Shown: positions 22,154 through 27,431 of the stretch, piece by piece
Layout of the letters: each line of letters starts with the position of its first letter
How positions within the stretch are numbered: position 1 is the stretch's first letter
Source: Silanimonas sp965368785
Lineage (GTDB): Bacteria; Pseudomonadota; Gammaproteobacteria; Xanthomonadales; Xanthomonadaceae
DNA length: 27,431 nucleotides
Direction of reading: 5' to 3'
NCBI GenBank assembly: GCA_965368785.1
Contig: CBDUOG010000025.1
Location: forward strand, 1-27,431
Program-made: the position numbers and the translations under genes
Notes under the pieces: model-generated
Database searches by the model: none
The model's input: the letters and a program-made list of their open reading frames with translations, nothing else
What the model was told of the DNA's origin: nothing

Positions 22154-23302
22154 ATGACTATGATTAACACCAACGTAATTTCGCTGAATGCTCAGCGTAA
22201 TTTGCAAGCCAGCGGTGCTTCGCTGGCGACCACCATTCAGCGTTTGTCGTCCGGTTTGCGTATTAATAGCGCAAAAGACGACGCCGCTGGCCTCGCGATT
22301 TCTGAGCGCTTTACCGCCCAGATCCGCGGTATCAACCAGGCCTCGCGTAATGCCAACGACGGTATTTCGCTGGCGCAAACCGCTGAAGGCGCTTTGTCGG
22401 AAATCGGCAACAACTTACAGCGTATTCGTGAGCTGGCCGTTCAGTCGTCCAATGCCACCAACAGCGCATCGGATCGTACCGCTCTGCAATCTGAAGTTAC
22501 TCAGCTGCTCAGCGAAATCGACCGTGTAGCCAATCAGGCCAGCTTCAACGGCGTGAAATTGCTCGACGGTTCCTTTGCTGCTCAAGTATTCCAAGTCGGC
22601 GCCAACGCCGGTGAAACCATCACCGTGTCGAGCATTGCTGATGCGAATGTTGCGGCTCTGGGTTCAGTGTCGCAGGCGTCCGGTGCCGCATTGACCGTAA
22701 ATACCTCAACTCTCACTGGTTTTGCCACGGCATTAGCAGCGGGCGAGTTTACGCTTAACGGTGTAGATGTGGGCGCTATCGGCAGTGCGTCGAGTATTGC
22801 TGAGCGTGCAGGCCAATTGGTCAACGCGATCAATAATGTTTCCGCTCAATCCGGCGTGGGTGCGTCTTATGACTCCACCAACGGTCAGATCACCTTGGTC
22901 TCAGCTGCGGCCGTGGCCGTCGCCGGTGGCGGTGCAGCTGCAGCGAAAGGCTTCGCTAACGGAACCCTGGGCTCGGTAACCACAACGACTGGTATCAATC
23001 TGGCATCGGTTGCTAACTTCACCGGCGCACAGCTCGCCATCCAGCAGATGGACAGCGCACTGACCGCAGTGAACAGCTCTCGTGCTGAATTGGGTGCGAT
23101 TCAAAACCGCTTCCAGTCGGTGATTGTGTCCTTGAACACGGCTTCGGAAAACTTGTCGGCTTCGCGCTCACGTATTCGTGATGCGGACTACGCCAAGGAA
23201 ACTGCCGAACTGACCCGTTCGCAGATTCTGCAGCAAGCCGGTACCGCGATGTTGGCCCAGGCCAACGCCGTGCCGCAGAACGTGTTGAGTCTGTTGCGTT
23301 AA
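22154..23302 (+). CDS. fliC: flagellin
   Basis: The 382 residues have conserved D0/D1 ends: MINTNVISLNAQRNLQ, RLSSGLRINSAKDDAAGLAISERF and NDGISLAQTAEGALSEIGNNLQRIRELAVQ at the start, and SRSRIRDADYAKETAELTRSQILQQAGTAMLAQANAVPQNVLSLLR at the end. The short variable middle (about 150-290) contains a Flagellin_IN-type segment (FTLNGVDVGAIG...ITLVSAAA) and an alanine-rich stretch. It is the only flagellin in the window. AGGAG is 8 bases before ATG 22154; ATG 22160 is a less likely second start. It is expressed from a sigma-28 promoter and exported with FliS. Confidence 0.97.
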   Translation: MTMINTNVISLNAQRNLQASGASLATTIQRLSSGLRINSAKDDAAGLAISERFTAQIRGINQASRNANDGISLAQTAEGALSEIGNNLQRIRELAVQSSNATNSASDRTALQSEVTQLLSEIDRVANQASFNGVKLLDGSFAAQVFQVGANAGETITVSSIADANVAALGSVSQASGAALTVNTSTLTGFATALAAGEFTLNGVDVGAIGSASSIAERAGQLVNAINNVSAQSGVGASYDSTNGQITLVSAAAVAVAGGGAAAAKGFANGTLGSVTTTTGINLASVANFTGAQLAIQQMDSALTAVNSSRAELGAIQNRFQSVIVSLNTASENLSASRSRIRDADYAKETAELTRSQILQQAGTAMLAQANAVPQNVLSLLR

Positions 23303-23311
23303 TAGCACTAT

Positions 23312-23335
23312 CGGTGCCGGTTTCGACCGGCACCG
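23312..23335 (+). terminator. 10-bp hairpin with TTCG loop after fliC
   Basis: CGGTGCCGGT, TTCG, ACCGGCACCG: a perfect stem capped by the very stable UUCG tetraloop, starting 9 bases after the fliC stop. The following bases (TCGTTC) hold no real T-run, so it may be a weak terminator or a 3' stabiliser of the abundant flagellin message rather than a full stop. Confidence 0.65.
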
Positions 23336-23340
23336 TCGTT

Positions 23341-23360
23341 CACTGGCCTTCGGGCTAGTG
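23341..23360 (+). other. second TTCG hairpin in the fliC-fliD gap
   Basis: CACTGGCC, TTCG, GGCTAGTG: an 8-bp stem with one G-U pair and again a UUCG loop, five bases after the first hairpin. It probably works with it in termination or RNA stabilisation. Confidence 0.5.
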
Positions 23361-23374
23361 GTGTGAAGGGAGAC

Positions 23375-23399
23375 TCATGCCGACGTTTAGTCGGCATGA
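23375..23399 (+). other. third hairpin, just before the fliD ribosome site
   Basis: TCATGCCGAC, GTTTA, GTCGGCATGA: a perfect 10-bp stem ending 5 bases before the AGAGGA ribosome site of fliD (ATG 23418). It could influence fliD translation or act as an operator. Confidence 0.5.
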
Positions 23400-23417
23400 A
23401 TCTAAGAGGACTGGGAA

Positions 23418-24770
23418 ATGCCTTCGATTTCGAGCCCCGGAATTGGTTCCGGATTAGACGTAAATTCACTGGTCTCGCAGCTGGTTGCAGCTGAGCGGGC
23501 TGGGGGTGATGCACGTCTGGCGCGAGCAGAATCGGATGCAAAAGCCGATATATCGGCATTCGGCGGAATTTTAGTTTCGCTCAATAATTTAAAGGGCTCG
23601 CTGACGACATTGTCTGGCGATGCCGGTTTAGCGCCGCGTGCGGCAACGGTTGCGACAGGTGCGGGATTTACCGCCAGCGTTTCCTCCAGCGCGCCTCTGG
23701 GCAGCTTCGGAGTGGAAGTCAAAGCCCTGGCTTCTGCGCACAAACTAATCAGTGGGCAGTTTGTTACCAGTGCGCAAGTGGGTACCGGCACCCTGACCAT
23801 CGAAGTCGGCGGCGTTACTCATAATTTAGATTTCAGCGCCGGCGCGAACATCGATGCAATTCGCGACGCAATAAATTTGGCCACCAATGGCGTGGGCGTC
23901 AGTGCCACGATTGTAAAGGGCGATGCCGGCGATGCTTTAGTGCTTACTGCCAGCGCCAGCGGCGCAGCAGGATCGATCAAGGTCACCGCATCCGGCGGCG
24001 ACGGCGGCCTGAATGCTCTGGTCTACGATCCGGGCGTTACCGAAAATCTCACCCAGCTTAAAGCTGCGCAAGACTCCGAAGTCTGGGTTGACGGCATCAA
24101 GCGAACCGCCAGTGGCAATGTCATCACCGATGCCATTGAGGGCGTTAGTTTGACGCTCACTCAAGCGCAGGTGGGTCAGGTGTTTGATTTGACGGTGGCA
24201 TCGGACGGCAAAACGCTAAAAGACAATATTCAAAATTTTATTACCAACTACAATGCTGCACTGTCGTTTATGCGCAATGCCAGCAAGTTCGATGCGTCTC
24301 TGAATAAAGCGGCTGCGCTGACTGGCGATTCAGCGGTGCGGTCGATGACGCAGTCACTGCGTGATTCGATCAGCAGCAATTTCGCGCAGCTATCAGCGAT
24401 GGGTGTATCTACCGCCGTTGATGGATCACTATCCTTCGACGGCACGAAATTTGATGCGGCGGTTGTTGCCGATCCGGCGTTGCTCAATGCGGTATTCAAA
24501 GATACCGACAGCTTTGGCCAAAAACTCAAATTGCGCTTGGATGGTTATACCGAGACAGAGGGTCTGATTGACTCGCGCACTAACGGTCTGAATGATCAAC
24601 TCAAACGTATCTCGAAAGATCGCGACGCGCAGAATGTGCGTATGTCCGCAATTGAAGCGGCTTATCTGCGTCAGTTCTCAGCGCTCGATGCAATCGTCGC
24701 GCAGCTCCAGCAGACCAGTAGCTTCTTAACTCAACAGCTCAGCGCTCTACCGACCGCGGGAGGCGGCTGA
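23418..24770 (+). CDS. fliD: filament cap protein FliD (HAP2)
   Basis: The 450 residues begin MPSISSPGIGSGLDVNSLVSQLVAAER, the FliD_N motif. They contain the flagellin-IN-like segments GTLTIEVGGVTHNLDFS and TENLTQLKAAQDSEVWVDGIKRTASGNVITDAIEGVSLTL. They end with the helical part SRTNGLNDQLKRISKDRDAQNVRMSAIEAAYLRQFSALDAIVAQLQQTSSFLTQQLSAL. It caps the filament and directs flagellin assembly. AGAGGA lies upstream. Its stop overlaps fliS by one base (TGATG). It may be read from fliC or from its own promoter, which I could not identify in the 115-bp gap. Confidence 0.96.
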   Translation: MPSISSPGIGSGLDVNSLVSQLVAAERAGGDARLARAESDAKADISAFGGILVSLNNLKGSLTTLSGDAGLAPRAATVATGAGFTASVSSSAPLGSFGVEVKALASAHKLISGQFVTSAQVGTGTLTIEVGGVTHNLDFSAGANIDAIRDAINLATNGVGVSATIVKGDAGDALVLTASASGAAGSIKVTASGGDGGLNALVYDPGVTENLTQLKAAQDSEVWVDGIKRTASGNVITDAIEGVSLTLTQAQVGQVFDLTVASDGKTLKDNIQNFITNYNAALSFMRNASKFDASLNKAAALTGDSAVRSMTQSLRDSISSNFAQLSAMGVSTAVDGSLSFDGTKFDAAVVADPALLNAVFKDTDSFGQKLKLRLDGYTETEGLIDSRTNGLNDQLKRISKDRDAQNVRMSAIEAAYLRQFSALDAIVAQLQQTSSFLTQQLSALPTAGGG

Positions 24771-25165
24771 TGTATATGAACAGAACCCACGCGGATGCCT
24801 ACAAACGAGCCGGTGTAGAAACATTAGTGCACGAAGCCGACCCGCATCGATTGATTACGATGTTACTGGAAGGTTTGATGCAGCGTTTGCGTCTAGCTGA
24901 GTCCTGTGCCCAACAAGGTGAAGCAACGCGAAAGGCTAAGGCTTCCGCCGAGGCCGGCGCAATTATCGCCAGCTTGTCGGCCAGCTTGAACATGAAAGAA
25001 GGTGGCGAGATCGCTGAGCGACTCGAAGCACTTTATGAGTACTGCGGAAATCGCCTGATGGCGGCAAATGCCAACAACGATCCGAAAGGTTTTGCCGAAG
25101 TGGCTGGTTTAATCGGCGAAATCCAACGCGCCTGGACCGCCATGAGCAGCGATGGAGTGGTCTGA
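24770..25165 (+). CDS. fliS: flagellin export chaperone FliS
   Basis: The 131 residues match FliS: NRTHADAYKRAGVETLVHEADPHRLITMLLEGLMQRLRLAESC at the N-terminus (Y-x4-v-x-tA-spp-lI-mLydg pattern), then IIASLSASLNMKEGGEIAERLEALYEYCGNRLMAANANNDP. It binds the C-terminus of FliC in the cytoplasm and stops premature assembly. It starts at the base shared with the fliD stop; a second ATG two codons on is also possible. Confidence 0.94.
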   Translation: MYMNRTHADAYKRAGVETLVHEADPHRLITMLLEGLMQRLRLAESCAQQGEATRKAKASAEAGAIIASLSASLNMKEGGEIAERLEALYEYCGNRLMAANANNDPKGFAEVAGLIGEIQRAWTAMSSDGVV

Positions 25166-25449
25166 TGAGTGTGGCTTTTCTCGACGCTAAGAAATGTTTG
25201 CAGCGCGCGCGCCACGCGATTAACTGCGAAGACAGCGCGTCGGCAGCAAAGGCCTTAATGGAACACGATGCGATTATTCGCGGCATCGAAATCGGTCCGC
25301 ACAATCGTGAAGTTGCCGAGCAGATTTTGTTTGAGCAAAAGCAGATTCTTAAAGAATGGGGCGTGATGCTGGAAGATCTCAAACGCCTGTTAGTGGGCCA
25401 ACGCCGCAATACCGATGCGGTTCGCGCATATTTAGCGGAAACCTACTAA
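25165..25449 (+). CDS. FliT-like small helical protein
   Basis: The 94 residues are all-helical, directly after fliS with a one-base stop/start overlap. The place and size fit FliT, the FliD export chaperone. The sequence (FLDAKKCLQRARHAINCEDSASAAKALMEHDAIIRGIEIG, then EQILFEQKQILKEWGVMLEDLKRLL) is only weakly like it, as FliT proteins diverge fast. A role as FliD chaperone is therefore an inference from context. It may be the last gene of the fliDST transcript. Confidence 0.6.
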   Translation: MSVAFLDAKKCLQRARHAINCEDSASAAKALMEHDAIIRGIEIGPHNREVAEQILFEQKQILKEWGVMLEDLKRLLVGQRRNTDAVRAYLAETY

Positions 25450-25559
25450 AGCTTAGCGCAGTGGCCTATTAGCGGCCCGCACAGTCCTATATTGCACGCC
25501 ACACTGGTCAAATCTTCGCGACAGCGTTAACTTGCTAGTCCTGTGGTAAGGAATGCGCA

Positions 25560-26195
25560 ATGCGGGTTGTAATCGTAGATGATCATCGGTTGATTCGTGC
25601 CGGCGTCCGCCGATTGTTATCGGACATGACGGGCATTGATGTCATTGGCGAGGCCGGCGATGCGCAGGCGGCATTGGATATCGTTGCCCTGAAACACCCC
25701 GACGTTGTTCTGCTCGATCTCTCATTGCCCGGGCGCTCCGGTTTAGATCTATTGCCTGAGTTGCGCGTTTTGGCCCCGCAAACTCAGGTGCTGATTCTTT
25801 CCATGTATGAAGACGTAACCCATGTGCGTACCGCGTTAGAGCGTGGCGCAATCGGCTATGTGGTCAAAGGCGCGGCACCCGGCGAGTTGGAGCTGGCCTT
25901 GCGCGCGGCAGCGATTGGTCAGAGCTTTTTGAGTCCGCAAGTGTCCGGACGTATGCTGCAAGCAGTAATCCGCGGGCCTAAAGCCAATGCATACGATCAG
26001 TTGAGTTCGCGTCAACGCGAAATTTTGCATGGGCTGGGACGGGGCTTAGGCAATAAAGAAATCGCGCGCGAGCTCGGCATATCGGTAAAAACCGTGGAGA
26101 CCCACCGCTCAAGGCTGATGGAGGCTCTGGGCTGTCGCAAGGCTGCTGAATTGATCCGTTTGGCCGTTCAAGTAGATGCCGGACTAGCCCAATAG
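25560..26195 (+). CDS. NarL/FixJ-family response regulator (REC + LuxR HTH)
   Basis: The 211 residues hold a complete receiver (Asp7, Asp8, phospho-acceptor Asp53 in LLDLSLPGRSG, Ser81, Lys103 in YVVKGAAPGE) and a C-terminal LuxR-type DNA-binding domain (about 148-205: LSSRQREILHGLGRGLGNKEIARELGISVKTVETHRSRLMEALGCRKAAELIRLA). AAGGA stands about 8 bases before the ATG. It sits between the fliDST genes and rpoN with 110 bp upstream, a place often taken by flagellar regulators. No cognate kinase is adjacent; the PAS kinase at 8528 is the only one in the window. It should be a phosphorylation-dependent transcription factor; targets unknown. Confidence 0.94.
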   Translation: MRVVIVDDHRLIRAGVRRLLSDMTGIDVIGEAGDAQAALDIVALKHPDVVLLDLSLPGRSGLDLLPELRVLAPQTQVLILSMYEDVTHVRTALERGAIGYVVKGAAPGELELALRAAAIGQSFLSPQVSGRMLQAVIRGPKANAYDQLSSRQREILHGLGRGLGNKEIARELGISVKTVETHRSRLMEALGCRKAAELIRLAVQVDAGLAQ

Positions 26196-26257
26196 AATGT
26201 AAATTGGCGTCAAAATACCACCGCTATGGGTAAATACCTGACGTAGTATAGGATAAA

Positions 26258-26283
26258 CCCTTTTCTAACAAGGGATACTCCCT
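26258..26283 (+). other. two mutually exclusive hairpins before rpoN
   Basis: CCCTT (26258-26262) can pair with AAGGG (26270-26274), or AGGGA (26271-26275) can pair with TCCCT (26279-26283). The arms overlap, so only one stem can form at a time. It could be an attenuator-like switch or a simple terminator of the upstream regulator; AAAAAG follows shortly. Short stems, so low confidence. Confidence 0.3.
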
Positions 26284-26358
26284 ATTAAAAAGCCGTCATT
26301 TCAGGCGCAGTATGCAATCAAGACGATCTTTTGACGCTACTTGAGCAGCTGGCCGATT

Positions 26359-27431
26359 ATGAAAAGTGCACTCAAAACTCAACTCTCGCAAAACCTACAG
26401 CTCACACCACAGCTGTTGGCGTCCATTCGTCTCCTGCAATTAACGGGCCTGGAGCTCGAGCAGGAACTCGCGGAAGTGTTAGAGAACAATCCGCTGCTCG
26501 AACGCGTCGATGAAAAGCCGGAAGTGGATACGGTCGTTGAACCCGTTAGAGCGCAGCAAGAACTGGCCGCATTTGATGAGCTCAATGATTCATACAATTT
26601 TGATGGTCGCACTGCGAGCGGGTTTGACCCGTCTGCCCTGGATGACCGGATGGCCGCATTGCCGGCGCAGGGCTCCAGTGATCCGATGATTCGGATACTG
26701 GAACAATTGCGCTTTGATTTGGATGAAGAGCAGCTGCCGGTCGCCGCATTCTGGTTACAGCAAATTGATGAGCGCGGATTTTTGGAGGACGATGCGACTC
26801 TGTTGGCACAGCGCGTTGCAGCGCAGCTCGGTGTTTCGCGCCAATTCGCCGAAAAAGTGCGCCAGAAACTATTGCGCAGTGAACATACCGGTGTTTGTGC
26901 GGAAGACCTGTCTGAGTGCTTGCTGGCACAGCTCGAAGACCTGCCGCAGAATACCGCGGGCTTGCAGTTGGCCAGAAAGATTTGCCTCGGCGATCTTTCG
27001 GTGATGCTCGATGCAGATAATGAAGAACTGGCCGAGCAATTCAATACCGGCTGTCAGGACGCTGCTAAAGCCCGTGCACTGCTGCGATCGCTTAAGTGCG
27101 AGCCGCTTAGCCCTGCTGAGAATCAAGTAGAAGCCTACGTTGTGCCCGATGTCATTGTACGTTGGCAAAACGGTGCGTGGCAGGTCAGTTTGAACCCGGC
27201 CACCGCACCCAAATTGCGTATCGTCGAGAGCTACGAACGTGCTGTGATGAGCGCCGATGATGCCGACTCCGTGCGACAGATGAAAGACATGCTCAATGAG
27301 GCTCGCTGGTTTTCTCGCGGCGTAGCCACCCGGGCAGACACGCTATTTAAAGCGGCTCAAGTCATTGTGACCCGTCAGCAAGAATTCTTCGCTCATGGCG
27401 ATATCGCGATTGTGCCGATGACCTTAAAAGA
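26359..27431 (+). CDS. rpoN: RNA polymerase sigma-54 factor, N-terminal part (3' truncated)
   Basis: The frame is open to the window edge (about 357 residues). The start MKSALKTQLSQNLQLTPQLLASIRLLQLTGLELEQELAEVLENNPLLE is sigma-54 region I, the part that contacts activator and the -12 promoter element. An acidic region II follows (about 50-110), then the core-binding region III (ILEQLRFDLDEEQLPVAAFWLQQIDERGFLEDD and onward). LNEARWFSRGVATRADTLFKAAQVIVTRQQEFFAHGDIAIVPMTLK near the edge is a strongly conserved block. The C-terminal RpoN box is outside the window. There is no clear ribosome site. Its place in the flagellar cluster suggests a dedicated second copy like RpoN2 of xanthomonads (inference); if it is the only copy, it also serves other regulons. 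Confidence 0.93.
   Translation, partial: MKSALKTQLSQNLQLTPQLLASIRLLQLTGLELEQELAEVLENNPLLERVDEKPEVDTVVEPVRAQQELAAFDELNDSYNFDGRTASGFDPSALDDRMAALPAQGSSDPMIRILEQLRFDLDEEQLPVAAFWLQQIDERGFLEDDATLLAQRVAAQLGVSRQFAEKVRQKLLRSEHTGVCAEDLSECLLAQLEDLPQNTAGLQLARKICLGDLSVMLDADNEELAEQFNTGCQDAAKARALLRSLKCEPLSPAENQVEAYVVPDVIVRWQNGAWQVSLNPATAPKLRIVESYERAVMSADDADSVRQMKDMLNEARWFSRGVATRADTLFKAAQVIVTRQQEFFAHGDIAIVPMTLK

Noticed and set aside
23312..23399. Closely spaced palindromes after fliC considered as a CRISPR array
   Set aside because: The three stems differ in sequence, spacers are 5-15 bases, and there is no cas gene; they are ordinary hairpins.
25462..25477. GG-N10-GC spacing before the NarL-type regulator suggesting sigma-54
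   Set aside because: Only about half of the consensus bases match, and the TTGCA half is CGGCC.

Overview
The window is a large flagellar gene cluster from a polar-flagellum-type gammaproteobacterium. Four things point there. FlgJ carries a C-terminal glucosaminidase domain. The order flgBCDEFGHIJKL-fliC-fliD-fliS-fliT-like is continuous. An rpoN-type sigma-54 gene sits inside the cluster, as in Xanthomonas relatives. Sigma-54 (GG/GC) and sigma-28 (TAAAG / GCCG) promoter motifs stand in front of flagellar genes. A lineage near Xanthomonadales/Lysobacterales is my inference from this layout; no rRNA is present to settle it.

Layout. Positions 1-1574 hold housekeeping-type genes: the 3' end of a TetA-like MFS exporter, a possible 27-residue membrane peptide, and folE. 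Positions 1731-4344 hold a compact four-gene + strand cluster that I cannot match to a named system: two paralogous coiled-coil proteins sharing a C-terminal domain, a TerB-like/J-domain protein, and a small protein with a J-like fold that lacks HPD. Positions 4347-9757 hold a signalling block: two divergent REC-HDOD paralogues, a GGDEF-EAL-REC protein, and a convergent PAS histidine kinase. The kinase is the distal gene of an flgM-flgN-kinase operon on the - strand. flgA (-) and flgB (+) diverge from a 260-bp region carrying sigma-54 motifs on both strands. The rod, hook, ring and junction genes run from 11490 to 21819, followed by fliC (22154), fliD, fliS, a FliT-like gene, a NarL-family regulator, and rpoN, which runs off the right edge.

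How it fits together. Sigma-54 probably reads flgA, flgB onward and, from an internal site, flgI onward, building the hook-basal body. FlgM then leaves the cell and frees sigma-28, which probably reads flgMN-kinase, fliC and one REC-HDOD gene. The kinase is therefore likely made as a late flagellar gene, and it converges on a c-di-GMP/REC protein that is a plausible partner. FlgN, FliS and the FliT-like protein are export chaperones for FlgK/FlgL, FliC and FliD.

The most novel parts are the 1731-4344 cluster and the REC-HDOD / EAL-REC / kinase module wired into the flgM regulon. All promoter calls are by-eye motif matches and all functions are from protein motifs; no database search was possible.
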